From an uncultured Pelagibacteraceae bacterium (lineage in GTDB: Bacteria > Pseudomonadota > Alphaproteobacteria > Pelagibacterales > Pelagibacteraceae): a stretch of 64,000 nucleotides of DNA. The stretch spans positions 1 to 64,000 of the forward strand of contig CACEHR010000006.1 of the NCBI GenBank assembly GCA_902559395.1, written 5' to 3'. The translations under genes were made by a program, and so were the position numbers. Under the pieces are notes generated by a model. That model saw only the letters and a list, made by a program, of their open reading frames with translations. It was not told the DNA's origin and searched no databases. Shown here piece by piece: positions 35,528 through 44,560 of this stretch (positions are counted from its first letter, which is position 1; the number at the start of each line of letters is the position of its first letter).

Positions 35528-36477
35528 CTTCTTACAGGTGTTTCTGTAGCAATATATTGATCTCTAGCTTTTTCTCTAAAGTAAATATAAATACCAGCTG
35601 CTATAATGCACGCAACTCCAAAAAATGTTCTACCCGATGGAATTTCATTAAATAAAAAATATCCAGGTATCATAGACATTATAATTAATGAATATTCAAA
35701 CAGGGAAACTACAGAAGGTGAAGCTACAATGTAGGCTGAAAATATGCAGAGAAAAGCAATTGAGGCGACAAAACCGAAAAATAAAATAAATTTCCATGTA
35801 TATTCAATATTTGAAAACCACTCTCTAAAAATAAACTGCGTAGTTGGATCAAAGTTGGGGTTATTTAATTGTCCATTTCCCATAAACAAATAAATAAGAC
35901 CACATAAAATTAGGGCTATTAAATAAAAATAAAATAATTGAGTATTTACATCATCTTTGTCAGATGTGTATTTTGTTATTGTCATAGATGCAGCATAAAA
36001 AAATGCACATACTACTGGGAGTAAACTTTTGTATTCAAAATCAGAAAAGTTTGGGTCAAGTACAATAAAAACTCCTATAAAACCAAAGACAATTGCTGAC
36101 CATCTTCTTATTCCAATAAACTCTTTCAAAAAAAATTTAGCAAAAATAGATACAAAAAAAGGACAAGAAAAAAATAAGGCATTTGCAGTTGCTAGTGGCA
36201 TGTAAGTAAGAGAAATAAAGAAAGCTGAAAACGCTAAAAAGTGAAGAACCACTCTAATAATTGTCCAAACAGGATAGTAAGTTTTTAGTAAAACTTTCTG
36301 TTTTCTAAATTTTATGTAACTAAAAAGTAAAATAGCTGCAACAAAATATCTTCCAAAAAAGATTTCATAAAGAGAGGCTTTCTCAAAAATATATTTAATT
36401 AATGAGTCCTGCATCGCAAATAATGTCATTGCAACGATTATTAAAATAATACCTTTAGAATTATTATCTTTTGTCAT
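35524..36477 (-). CDS. EamA/DMT-family transporter, second of a tandem pair
   Basis: This is a 317-residue protein with ten hydrophobic segments and two EamA repeats. It closely resembles the gene immediately upstream: both share KGI-IAM at the start, the phrase FLKE-IG-RRWSA, QFIFREWF in a periplasmic loop, and a C-terminal QxIATExPxR tail. The two genes abut with no spacer, so they arose by tandem duplication. Substrate unknown. Confidence 0.87.
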   Translation of the reverse strand: MTKDNNSKGIILIIVAMTLFAMQDSLIKYIFEKASLYEIFFGRYFVAAILLFSYIKFRKQKVLLKTYYPVWTIIRVVLHFLAFSAFFISLTYMPLATANALFFSCPFFVSIFAKFFLKEFIGIRRWSAIVFGFIGVFIVLDPNFSDFEYKSLLPVVCAFFYAASMTITKYTSDKDDVNTQLFYFYLIALILCGLIYLFMGNGQLNNPNFDPTTQFIFREWFSNIEYTWKFILFFGFVASIAFLCIFSAYIVASPSVVSLFEYSLIIMSMIPGYFLFNEIPSGRTFFGVACIIAAGIYIYFREKARDQYIATETPVRR

Positions 36478-37428
36478 TTATCTAAGAGGTTTTTCCGTAG
36501 CAATAGATTGATTTTGTGCCTTTTCACGCATAAAAATATAAACACCACTGCTTACTATTATTAAAATTCCAACCACTGTATTTAATGAAGGTATTTCATC
36601 AAAATATAACCATCCTACAAGTGGCGACCAAAATAATATTGAATATTCAAAAGGTGAAACCACTGATGGAGAGGCAATACTATAAGCTGTAAATAAAAAA
36701 AAGAAAGCAATAGTAGCTGTAACACCAGTTGCAGTCATTAATAGGATATTGGAATTAAAATCAACAAACCATTCTCTAAATATAAATTGAGAAGCTGGAT
36801 GATTTGAAGTGTTGTATTGACCGTCACCAATAACAAAATAGAAAATTATACTTAGAATAATTGCACCAATATAAAATGTAAATGTTTGTGTATAAACACT
36901 ATCCTTATCAGATGTTTTTTTTATTATTATCATAGATAATGAGTAACAAAATGCACATAAAATAGGCAATAAGCTTAAATGGTTAAAATTACTAAAATCA
37001 GGATTTAATGTTATATAAACTCCAATAAATCCCACAACTACAGCAGACCATCTTCTAAATCCTATTTCTTCTTTTAAAAAAAAATGAGCAAATATTGTAA
37101 TTAAAAAAGGGGTAACAAAAAATAATGCTGTAGCTGTACCAAGTGGTAACACGGTCAAAGAAACATAAAAAGAGCTGAAACCAAAGAAAAAAAGTATTAC
37201 ACGTGTAAATGTTAAAAGAGGATATTGGCTTTTAAATACTATTGGTTTTTTTGTAATTATTAAAAATAATAAAATAAGCACAAAACTTACTACAGTTCTT
37301 ATTAGGTAAATTTCATAAAGTGAAACAAAATTATAAATATGCTTCATAATTCCGTCTTGGACAGAAAAAACTATCATTGCAATTAATATGAAGACTATTC
37401 CTTTAGGATTATTGTTTTGAGCGCTCAT
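36478..37428 (-). CDS. EamA/DMT-family transporter, first of a tandem pair
   Basis: This is a 316-residue polytopic protein with two EamA repeats, paralogous to the next gene downstream (same loop motifs and tail). It begins the minus-strand unit DMT-DMT-IPNS oxygenase and is divergent from the ureohydrolase gene, with 60-odd bases between the two start codons that must hold both promoters. Retaining both copies in a compact genome suggests distinct substrates or a heteromeric carrier. Confidence 0.87.
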   Translation of the reverse strand: MSAQNNNPKGIVFILIAMIVFSVQDGIMKHIYNFVSLYEIYLIRTVVSFVLILLFLIITKKPIVFKSQYPLLTFTRVILFFFGFSSFYVSLTVLPLGTATALFFVTPFLITIFAHFFLKEEIGFRRWSAVVVGFIGVYITLNPDFSNFNHLSLLPILCAFCYSLSMIIIKKTSDKDSVYTQTFTFYIGAIILSIIFYFVIGDGQYNTSNHPASQFIFREWFVDFNSNILLMTATGVTATIAFFFLFTAYSIASPSVVSPFEYSILFWSPLVGWLYFDEIPSLNTVVGILIIVSSGVYIFMREKAQNQSIATEKPLR

Positions 37429-37490
37429 TTACGCTCTATATCAAAAAAGAATATGTTTTTAAATTTATTAAATTTGTGTCATATTTAATT

Positions 37491-38477
37491 ATGATTTCAG
37501 AAGAAGATAAAATAATGATGGAAACCCTTTATTGGTGGGGTATTCCAACTTTATTTAGATGTAAGAATGATCCAGATCCAAAGAATTGTGACATTGCATT
37601 AGTTGGTGTTCCTCATAGTACAGGAAATGGGACTACAGAAAGAGATCAACATTTAGGTCCAAGAGCAGTTAGAAATATTTCTGCAATGCTGAGACGTTCT
37701 CACTTTGATTACAAAATTGATCCATGGAAAGATAATAAAATACATGACCTGGGAGATGTTCCTTTTCCAGAAGCTAATGATAATGAAAAATGTATAGAAA
37801 GAATTTCTGCTTTTTACGATCATATAGAACAAGCGGAAAAACCAGTTGTTTCAATTGGTGGAGATCATTCGGTAACTGGAGGAATTGTTCAAAGTTTAGC
37901 AAAAAAGAATTCAAAATTAACTAAAGGAAAAAAAATAACATTTCTACATTTTGATGCCCATACAGATTGTTTTGAAAAATTAGATCATTTTTTGGGTGCA
38001 AAAAAATCAGCAGCACATTGGGCTTCTTATCTAGTTAAACAAGGAAATGTTGATCCACATACAAGTACTCAGATAGGTATAAGAGGAAATCCAAGAACAT
38101 TAGATTGGTTACAAGCAAGTTACGATATTGGTTATCAAGTAATTACAATGGATGAATACAGAGAATGGGGTCATGAAAAATGTGTGAAAATGATTTTAGA
38201 TAGATTAGGAGACAATCCTATTTATGTTACATTTGATTTAGATTGTTTAGATCCAACAGTAGCTCCAGGAGTAGCAAATATAGAACCTGCATATAAAGGA
38301 TTTAATATGGATGAAGCACGTAAGCTGATTCAGTGTTTAAAAGGAAAAAATGTAATTGGAGGAGATGTTGCTTGTTTAATGCCAACAAAAGATAGTCCAA
38401 ATCAAATTACAGCAATGGTTGCAGCTTCTATAATGTTTGAAATTATTTGTTTAATTTCAGTTTATCGTAACAAGTAA
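37491..38477 (+). CDS. Ureohydrolase (agmatinase/arginase family)
   Basis: Ureohydrolases use two Mn(II) ions to split urea from guanidino compounds. The product (about 328 residues) has the metal-binding motifs GGDHSVTGG, FDAHTD and FDLDCLDP, plus GVPHSTGNG near the start. Start choice is uncertain: ATG 37491, or ATG 37515/37518, which has AGAAGAAG at good spacing; both precede YWWGIPTLF. Agmatine is the default substrate, but guanidinobutyrate, guanidinopropionate or guanidine hydrolases look alike. It converges with the GMC gene with almost no gap. Confidence 0.85.
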   Translation: MISEEDKIMMETLYWWGIPTLFRCKNDPDPKNCDIALVGVPHSTGNGTTERDQHLGPRAVRNISAMLRRSHFDYKIDPWKDNKIHDLGDVPFPEANDNEKCIERISAFYDHIEQAEKPVVSIGGDHSVTGGIVQSLAKKNSKLTKGKKITFLHFDAHTDCFEKLDHFLGAKKSAAHWASYLVKQGNVDPHTSTQIGIRGNPRTLDWLQASYDIGYQVITMDEYREWGHEKCVKMILDRLGDNPIYVTFDLDCLDPTVAPGVANIEPAYKGFNMDEARKLIQCLKGKNVIGGDVACLMPTKDSPNQITAMVAASIMFEIICLISVYRNK

Positions 38478-38479
38478 TA

Positions 38480-40060
38480 TTAATTTAAAATAAATTCGGA
38501 TGCTCTTTCAGCAATCATTAATGTTGGAGCGTTAAGGTTTCCACTTGTAATTTCTGGCATTACAGACGCATCAACTACTCTTAGATTTTCAACACCATGA
38601 ACTTTTAGTTTTTGATCTACAACAGCCATATTGTCTACTCCCATTTTTAAAGTACAAGATGGGTGGTAAGCAGTCTCAGCTTTAGATCTGATGTATTCTT
38701 TGAATACCTCATTAGTTTGGGCATGTTCTCCTGGTCCAATTTCTTTTCCTGCAAAAGGCTTCAAGGAGTCTTGTCCTAAAATTTTTCTAGCTACATGAAT
38801 ACATTCTATTGTTTGTTTTAAATCATCCTCATGTTCTAGATAATTAAATTGAATTTTTGGATAATCATAAGGGTTTGAGCTGTTTAAAGTTATATGACCT
38901 CTACTTTTTGGATGGTTTGGGCTAGCATGCAATTGATATCCATGTCTATCCGGATCAACTAATCCATGATCGATTACAAAGGCAGGAAAAAAATGAAATT
39001 GAATATTTGGATATTCTCTTTCTGGAGATGATTTACAAAATCCACCAGCTTCCAAGAAAGAAGTAGAACAAGGACCACTTCTATTCAAAAACCACTGAAT
39101 ACCTATTCTAACCATATTTAACTTATTAACGTATGAGTATAAGGTATCTCTAGTTTTGCATTCTTGCTGAACATAAGTTTCCAAGTGATCCTGTAAGTTT
39201 TTTCCAACACCATCTAAGTTGTGAACAACACTAATTCCTTTATCTTTTAAGTGTTGGCTTGGACCAATTCCAGAAAGCATTAGTAATTGCGGTGAATTAA
39301 TTGCACCTCCACTTAAAATTACTTCTTTATTAGCATAAATCTTTTCGACTTTATTTTTTATTTTTACTTCAATTCCGATTGCTTTTTTTCCATCAAAAAT
39401 AATTCTTTCAACAAAAGCTTCTGTAAATACTTTAAGGTTTTTTCTTTTTTTAGCAGGATTTAAATAATACTTAGATACACTTGCTCTCTCTCCTTTATGG
39501 ATAGTAACATCGTACATTCCAAAACCTTCTTGCTCTTTACCATTCATGTCATTATTTATTTTGTAACCTGCTTCACCAGCTGAATCGACAAATGCTTTGA
39601 ATAAAGGGTTTTTATTTTTAGATTGGTTTACTGGTAGTATTCCACTGCCACCCCGATATTCATTTTCTCCTTCAGACCATGTTTCAATTTTTTTAAAATA
39701 GGGAAGAACTTTTTCATAAGACCAATCTTCCAATCCAAATGATGCCCATCTTTGATAATCATTCGGATTACCTCTCACAAATACCATTCCATTATGCGCA
39801 GAACATCCACCAATCATTTTTCCTCTAGGACAAAATAATCTTCTATTATGTAGATGAGGTTCTGGTTCTGAATAATATTTGTAGTTATACTTTGGATCAT
39901 GCATTGTGTATAAAATCGCAAGTGGCATGTTGACTTTCCAGATATCACTGGGTTTCCCAGCTTCAAATATGGCTACATTGTTTTGATCATTTTCTGTCAA
40001 TCGGTTTGCAAGCACACAGCCCGCGCTTCCAGCACCAATGATTAAATAATCAAAATTCAT
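38480..40060 (-). CDS. GMC-family FAD oxidoreductase (choline dehydrogenase-like)
   Basis: This flavoprotein alcohol dehydrogenase has 526 residues, a little shorter than BetA. It contains the FAD motif DYLIIGAGSAGCVLANRL, the GMC signatures RGKMIGGCSAHNGMVFVRG and SGGAINSPQLLMLSGIG, and the catalytic C-terminal His/Asn region YHPSCTLKMG. The gene overlaps the HD-domain gene by four bases and belongs to an operon with a thioesterase and a TauD oxygenase. In a cluster concerned with trimethylammonium compounds a choline-like alcohol is a reasonable substrate, but no betaine aldehyde dehydrogenase is adjacent. Confidence 0.85.
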   Translation of the reverse strand: MNFDYLIIGAGSAGCVLANRLTENDQNNVAIFEAGKPSDIWKVNMPLAILYTMHDPKYNYKYYSEPEPHLHNRRLFCPRGKMIGGCSAHNGMVFVRGNPNDYQRWASFGLEDWSYEKVLPYFKKIETWSEGENEYRGGSGILPVNQSKNKNPLFKAFVDSAGEAGYKINNDMNGKEQEGFGMYDVTIHKGERASVSKYYLNPAKKRKNLKVFTEAFVERIIFDGKKAIGIEVKIKNKVEKIYANKEVILSGGAINSPQLLMLSGIGPSQHLKDKGISVVHNLDGVGKNLQDHLETYVQQECKTRDTLYSYVNKLNMVRIGIQWFLNRSGPCSTSFLEAGGFCKSSPEREYPNIQFHFFPAFVIDHGLVDPDRHGYQLHASPNHPKSRGHITLNSSNPYDYPKIQFNYLEHEDDLKQTIECIHVARKILGQDSLKPFAGKEIGPGEHAQTNEVFKEYIRSKAETAYHPSCTLKMGVDNMAVVDQKLKVHGVENLRVVDASVMPEITSGNLNAPTLMIAERASEFILN

Positions 40061-40593
40061 ATAAGTTTTGAACTTAACAACTTTTCATAGTCATGAATAG
40101 ATTTCATTTTTATGTCAGTTCTTTTAGCAGCTTCATCAAATTTTCGAAGAAGAATTGATGGCTTAAAGTAAGATTTATTCTCAAACTTTTTACTTTCTTT
40201 GTCATTTAAAACTCCGCCTTGTAACTTGAGGCTTATTTTTGACGCATCTGATAAAAAATCAAAATATTTTTTGTCTCGAGCCAAATAACGTTTAGCCAAA
40301 ACATGGTATTTAATTGGCTCAACAATTTTTTGTCCAAAAAATTTTTTTAAATACTGATATCCAATATTTTCATGCTCTCCATCTAATTTGTTTTTAACTA
40401 GTTCATCAGGATCTTCTAAAAGAAAATGACCATAGTCATGAAGCAAACATGCGCAAATTAAATCATCATTACATTTAGCTTTTTCAGCAAGCATTGCTGA
40501 CTGAATCATATGTTCTGACATAGTTACTTTCTCACCAATGTATAAAGATTTATTATTTATAAAATTTGAAATGATTTTATAAATTATCTTCAT
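40057..40593 (-). CDS. HD-domain mixed-valent diiron oxygenase, PhnZ/TmpB family
   Basis: PhnZ and TmpB cleave the C-P bond of 1-hydroxy-2-aminoethylphosphonates with O2 at a mixed-valent diiron site. This 178-residue protein has the full ligand set at PhnZ-like spacing: H28, H52, D53, H74, H97 and D153. It also has the Y18-E21 pair (YIGE) that gates O2 in PhnZ, H56 in LLHDYGH, K101 in HVLAKRYL, and the conserved FLSDASKI and LQGG stretches. It lies three bases after a TauD-type oxygenase gene and overlaps the GMC gene. By analogy with PhnY*/PhnZ and TmpA/TmpB, the neighbour may hydroxylate the phosphonate that this protein cleaves. Substrate inference rests on context only. Confidence 0.8.
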   Translation of the reverse strand: MKIIYKIISNFINNKSLYIGEKVTMSEHMIQSAMLAEKAKCNDDLICACLLHDYGHFLLEDPDELVKNKLDGEHENIGYQYLKKFFGQKIVEPIKYHVLAKRYLARDKKYFDFLSDASKISLKLQGGVLNDKESKKFENKSYFKPSILLRKFDEAAKRTDIKMKSIHDYEKLLSSKLI

Positions 40594-40596
40594 TAA

Positions 40597-41427
40597 TTAT
40601 TGCGGATGATCCCCTTCAACAGCTATACGATCCATTACTCTTTCAAAACCAAGCCCTTTATTTGGATAAAAATCAGCAATAGCATAATGCTGAACACTTC
40701 TATTATCCCAAATAGCCACTGCATTTTCGGTCCATTTAAATCTACAAGTAAGATCTAATCTTGCCTGATGTTCGAATAAATAATTTAATATCTCTTTACT
40801 TTCTTCTTTGTCCATACCAACAATTTCTTTTGTGTAAGTCCAATTTACAAAAAGAATTTTTTTACCTGTTTCTGGATGAGTTCTTAAAATTGGATGAGTG
40901 TTTGAGTATTCATCCATATTTCCATTACTTTGCATTGCTTTATATTTATCAAGGAAAAACCCACCTCCAAGTGAAGAATGAACTGCTTTTTTATTTTTGA
41001 TTTTATTTTTTATATCTTCTTCTAGGGTCTCCCACGCAAGTTCCATGTTTGAGAAAACAGTATCTCCTCCAACTGGTGGAATTTTAATTGATTTTAAAAT
41101 TACAGCTTTAGTTGGTTTTTCGTTATAGCTAACATCTGAATGCCAACCTTCACCCCATTGTGTTTTTTCTTCAGGCTTTTTTATTATTCTTATTATTTCA
41201 GGGAATTCACTTAAACCTCTTACATAAGCATGTGTTTCTAATGGTCCAAATTTTGAAGCTAGAGCAACATGTTGTTCTGATGTCAAAGGTTGATTTCGAA
41301 AAAAAATAACTTTGTGTTCTAATAATAAGTTATTTATTTTTTTAAAATTTTTATCTGAAACGTCAGTTAAGTCAATTCCACTTATTTCAGCACCTAATGC
41401 TCCTGATAATAATTTTACATCAATCAT
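40597..41427 (-). CDS. TauD-family Fe(II)/2-oxoglutarate dioxygenase
   Basis: TauD enzymes hydroxylate carbon next to sulfonate or other groups, often releasing sulfite. This 276-residue product has the iron ligands H96 and D98 (GWHSDVSY) and H247 (WDNRSVQHYAIADF), with 2-oxoglutarate-binding arginine in FERVMDR (about 263-267). The N-terminal LGAEISGIDL and FFRNQPLTSEQH are typical of the family. It overlaps the thioesterase stop by four bases and is followed at once by the PhnZ/TmpB-like gene. Taurine is one candidate substrate; an aminophosphonate or quaternary amine is suggested by context. Confidence 0.88.
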   Translation of the reverse strand: MIDVKLLSGALGAEISGIDLTDVSDKNFKKINNLLLEHKVIFFRNQPLTSEQHVALASKFGPLETHAYVRGLSEFPEIIRIIKKPEEKTQWGEGWHSDVSYNEKPTKAVILKSIKIPPVGGDTVFSNMELAWETLEEDIKNKIKNKKAVHSSLGGGFFLDKYKAMQSNGNMDEYSNTHPILRTHPETGKKILFVNWTYTKEIVGMDKEESKEILNYLFEHQARLDLTCRFKWTENAVAIWDNRSVQHYAIADFYPNKGLGFERVMDRIAVEGDHPQ

Positions 41428-41891
41428 TTTTTAAGTTTTCCAATAATGGATAAATTGTCAGAATTAAATTCATTTTTATTTTCATTTATAAAGTTATCCA
41501 TAATTTTAATTTTTTCATCTTCAAATTCTGTAACTTTTCTTTTACTAAGATCAATATAAAGCGCTAACATTTCAATAGTTGCTGATAATTTTTTTGATGA
41601 TTTTTCAATCATTTCCATCTTAAAATGCAATCTCTTTCTGTCATGATCAAAAAAGGTTAAAACAATTTCAACTTCGTCTCCCTCTTTAACTTCACCATCA
41701 TATGTAGTTCGAGTTTCAACAACCATGGTGCTTCTCTGGGTATCTTTTGCAGATTTTTCACCCATCTTAAATTTTTCTAGAATGATCTCCCAAGTCTGAT
41801 CAAAAACCAAGACATAGTAAGCCATGTTCATATGATTATTATAATCAGTCCATTTTTTTTTGATTGTTTGGTTTGTTATATGAAAAGACAT
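41424..41891 (-). CDS. Hot-dog thioesterase, probable betainyl-CoA thioesterase
   Basis: This 155-residue acyl-CoA thioesterase of the 4HBT/hot-dog type has DYNNHMNMAYYVLVFDQ at the N-terminus, the position of the active-site Asp/His in this fold, and RTTYDGEVKEGDEVEIV. It is divergently transcribed, 47 bases from a BKACE gene and a carnitine dehydrogenase gene. In carnitine catabolism the cleavage of 3-dehydrocarnitine gives betainyl-CoA, which a thioesterase of this type (CdhB in Pseudomonas) hydrolyses to glycine betaine. That role is inferred from context. Confidence 0.78.
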   Translation of the reverse strand: MSFHITNQTIKKKWTDYNNHMNMAYYVLVFDQTWEIILEKFKMGEKSAKDTQRSTMVVETRTTYDGEVKEGDEVEIVLTFFDHDRKRLHFKMEMIEKSSKKLSATIEMLALYIDLSKRKVTEFEDEKIKIMDNFINENKNEFNSDNLSIIGKLKK

Positions 41892-41938
41892 TTTTTTATT
41901 CCCTCGTCCTTTTTATAATAGTATAAATCTTACTTAAA
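41892..41938. promoter_or_regulatory. Compact divergent promoter region of the carnitine genes
   Basis: Only 47 bases separate the thioesterase (minus) and BKACE (plus) start codons. The minus side holds a GAGGGA ribosome-binding site. The AT-rich centre (TATAATAGTATAAAT) offers -10-like boxes in both directions, so the two halves of the pathway are probably controlled together. Confidence 0.35.
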
Positions 41939-42826
41939 ATGAACAACAAGGTATTCATATCATGTGCTGTGACGGGGTCAGGAGATACTGCGAGTAAGCA
42001 TCCAGATTTACCAAAAACACCAGAACAAATTGCTACAGCATCAATTGAAGCAGCAAAAGCTGGAGCTGCTATTGCTCATATTCATGTGAGGGAGGAAGAC
42101 GGAACTCCAAGTAGAAGATTAGAGTTATATAAAGAAGTAATCGACAGAATTAGATCAAGTGACACAGATGTAATATTAAATTTAACAACAGGTATGGGGG
42201 GTGATCTTGATATTGGACAAGGTAAAAATCCTTTAGATTTTGGTCCTATGACTGACATGGCAAATGTAATGGAAAGAATTGCAAATGCTGAACAATTTCT
42301 CCCAGAAATTTGCACTCTAGATGCGGGCACTTTAAATTTTGGTGATAGCTCAGTAATTACAGTTAATACACCAAATGATTTAAGAAAAGCAGCAAAGAAA
42401 TTAAAAGAGATAAAAGTTAAACCAGAAATAGAAGCTTTTGATCTAGGAAACATGTGGTTTGGTGCACAACTATATAAAGAAGGGTTATTAAGTGATCCAC
42501 CAATGTTTCAAATGTGTTTAGGAATTCCATGGGGAGCACCTGCTACAACATTAGCTATGCAAGCCATGAAAGATATAATGCCAAAAGAAGGGATTTGGTC
42601 GGGGTTTGCAATTTCAAAAAATGAAATGCCATTTGTTGCTCAAACTGTTTTGATGGGAGGTAACCCAAGAGTCGGTTTAGAGGATAATTTATATTTATCT
42701 AAAGGTAAATTGGCCACTAATGCTCAATTAGTAGAAAAAGCTGTAAGAATTATAGATGAACTTGGTTATACACCAATGACACCAGCAGAAACTAGAGAAA
42801 AACTAAAACTTGTTAAACACAAGTAA
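41939..42826 (+). CDS. BKACE-family beta-keto acid cleavage enzyme (dehydrocarnitine cleavage)
   Basis: BKACE enzymes (DUF849) are Zn-dependent and convert a beta-keto acid plus acetyl-CoA into acetoacetate and a new acyl-CoA. The 295-residue protein has the zinc-binding HIHVR motif (about residues 47-51), the later GNMWFG and the active-site stretch VGLEDNLYLSKG. Its neighbour encodes carnitine dehydrogenase and the divergent gene a thioesterase. 3-Dehydrocarnitine is therefore the likely substrate, giving betainyl-CoA and acetoacetate. It overlaps the next gene by one base. Confidence 0.85.
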   Translation: MNNKVFISCAVTGSGDTASKHPDLPKTPEQIATASIEAAKAGAAIAHIHVREEDGTPSRRLELYKEVIDRIRSSDTDVILNLTTGMGGDLDIGQGKNPLDFGPMTDMANVMERIANAEQFLPEICTLDAGTLNFGDSSVITVNTPNDLRKAAKKLKEIKVKPEIEAFDLGNMWFGAQLYKEGLLSDPPMFQMCLGIPWGAPATTLAMQAMKDIMPKEGIWSGFAISKNEMPFVAQTVLMGGNPRVGLEDNLYLSKGKLATNAQLVEKAVRIIDELGYTPMTPAETREKLKLVKHK

Positions 42827-43767
42827 TGTCATCAATTAAAAAAGTTGCAATAATTGGAACTGGGGTAATTGGGGCAGGGTGGATCATACGTTGTTTGGCT
42901 CACAACAAAATTGTTTATGCATTTGATAAAGATATTAAGTTAAAAAAAAATTTATTATCTGAAATAAAAAGAACTTGGCCATTTGTAAAAAAACTATTTA
43001 ATAAAAAAAAATTAAATCTAAAAAATTTTCATTTTTTTACCTCAATAGAACAAACAATAAAAGACGCAGATTTTATTCAGGAGTGTGCAACTGAAAATTA
43101 TTCTTTAAAAACTAAATTGATTAGTACTATTGGAAAATATGCAAAATCTAATTCAATAATTGCTTCAAGCTCATCAGGTTTGTTGCCAACGAGAATTTAT
43201 TCAAAATGTAAAAATCCAGAGAGGGGAATAATTGGACATCCATTCAATCCTGTCTATTTATTGCCTGCTGTAGAAATTGTTCCAGGTAAGAGAACTTCAA
43301 AAAAAAATTTAAATTTGGCTAAAAAATTTTACAAATCAATTTCTATGAATCCAATTATGGTTAAAAATGAATTACCTGGATATTTGTCTGATAGATTACA
43401 AGAAGCTTTATGGAGAGAAGGACTACATATTATTAATGAGGGATATGCAACTACGGAAGAATTAGATAGAGCAATTGAAGATGGCCCAGGATTAAGATGG
43501 TCTTTGATGGGTACATTTTTAACCTTTCATCTTGCTGGAGGAAAAAAGGGGATGAAACATATGTTAGAACAATTTGGACCTGCTTTAAAATTACCATGGA
43601 CTAAATTAAAGGCTCCTAAGCTATCAAAAAAATTATCTTCTAGACTGATTTCAGGAACGGCAAAACAGGCTAAAGGTAAATCAGTAGCAATGATATCTAA
43701 TATAAGAGACCAGTATTTGGTTGATATTCAAAAGTTAAGAAAGAAATACGAAAAAAAACTTAGGTAA
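42826..43767 (+). CDS. L-carnitine dehydrogenase-like 3-hydroxyacyl-CoA dehydrogenase family protein
   Basis: This NAD-dependent enzyme oxidises the 3-hydroxyl of carnitine to 3-dehydrocarnitine. The 313-residue product has the Rossmann loop IGTGVIGAGWIIRCLA, the family stretch IIGHPFNPVYLLPAVEIVPG with its catalytic His, and DRLQEALWREGLHII before the dimerisation domain (DGPGLRWSLMG). Some bacterial carnitine dehydrogenases carry a fused thioesterase; here the thioesterase is a separate gene. The pairing with BKACE (one-base overlap) favours carnitine over fatty 3-hydroxyacyl-CoA substrates. Confidence 0.82.
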   Translation: MSSIKKVAIIGTGVIGAGWIIRCLAHNKIVYAFDKDIKLKKNLLSEIKRTWPFVKKLFNKKKLNLKNFHFFTSIEQTIKDADFIQECATENYSLKTKLISTIGKYAKSNSIIASSSSGLLPTRIYSKCKNPERGIIGHPFNPVYLLPAVEIVPGKRTSKKNLNLAKKFYKSISMNPIMVKNELPGYLSDRLQEALWREGLHIINEGYATTEELDRAIEDGPGLRWSLMGTFLTFHLAGGKKGMKHMLEQFGPALKLPWTKLKAPKLSKKLSSRLISGTAKQAKGKSVAMISNIRDQYLVDIQKLRKKYEKKLR

Positions 43768-43768
43768 G

Positions 43769-44557
43769 TTAATCATTTCTTTCTGTGTGACCATCTACAG
43801 AAATTACTTGTCCTGAAACCTTACTTGAATCGTCTGAAATCAAAAATGCACACATCTTTCCTATATCTTCTTCAAGAATCCACTTTTTCATAGAACTCAT
43901 TGAAATAAAATCTTTCTCAATTTTTTTCGATGAAACTTTTGTAAATTTGGCTTTATCTCTGATTACTCTTTTCATTCTTTCACCTTTAATTGAACCAGGG
44001 CATACTGCATTAACTCTTATATTAAATTTCCCAAGTTCCATTGCTAAAGTTTTGGTAATTCCAATAATTGCCCATTTACTTGCTGCGTAAGGTGATCTTA
44101 AAGGAAAACCAAGTATTCCAGCAGTTGATGAAATATTTATTATTGATCCATTTCTAGACTTTTTAATCAAAGGTATAGCCTTCTTAGTAAAATAAAAATG
44201 ACTGTTAACATCTATCTGAATAGTTCTTTCCCAATCTTTAGACTTTAGTTTTTCTAGCGATCCAGTTGGTCCAGCGACTCCAACATTGTTTATCAAAGCA
44301 TCAACTTTTTTCGTTTTTTTACTTATTTTTTTAAATAAATCTAATACTTGGCTTTCGTCAGAAGCATCACAATTATATTTAAACAGCCTCTTATTTATAA
44401 GAGGATTTTTGTTTAATTTATTTAGGGATTTATTATCAATATCGCAAAGGTAAACGTATGCTCCACGAGAAAGACAAACCTTAGCTGTTGCTAAACCTAT
44501 TCCAGATGCGCCTGCAGAAATAATAATTTTTTTATTTTTTAATGATTTGTTAACCAT
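43769..44557 (-). CDS. Short-chain dehydrogenase/reductase
   Basis: This 262-residue SDR protein has the nucleotide loop SAGASGIGLATA (the usual leading Thr/Asn-Gly is altered), NNVGVAG, catalytic Ser in ISSTAG and YAASK (Tyr/Lys). It lies just downstream of the ABC transporter genes on the same strand and converges with carnitine dehydrogenase. Acetoacetate produced by BKACE would suit a 3-hydroxybutyrate dehydrogenase, and a D-carnitine or other hydroxyacid dehydrogenase is also possible. Confidence 0.8.
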   Translation of the reverse strand: MVNKSLKNKKIIISAGASGIGLATAKVCLSRGAYVYLCDIDNKSLNKLNKNPLINKRLFKYNCDASDESQVLDLFKKISKKTKKVDALINNVGVAGPTGSLEKLKSKDWERTIQIDVNSHFYFTKKAIPLIKKSRNGSIINISSTAGILGFPLRSPYAASKWAIIGITKTLAMELGKFNIRVNAVCPGSIKGERMKRVIRDKAKFTKVSSKKIEKDFISMSSMKKWILEEDIGKMCAFLISDDSSKVSGQVISVDGHTERND

Positions 44558-44560
44558 TAA

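Noticed and set aside
41892..41938. Riboswitch in the divergent carnitine-gene gap
   Set aside because: Forty-seven bases are too few for a known aptamer, and no stable stem is visible.
42082..42453. Minus-strand open frame of 123 codons opposite the BKACE gene
   Set aside because: It is antisense to conserved BKACE sequence, has no family resemblance and no leader signals. It is a composition artefact.
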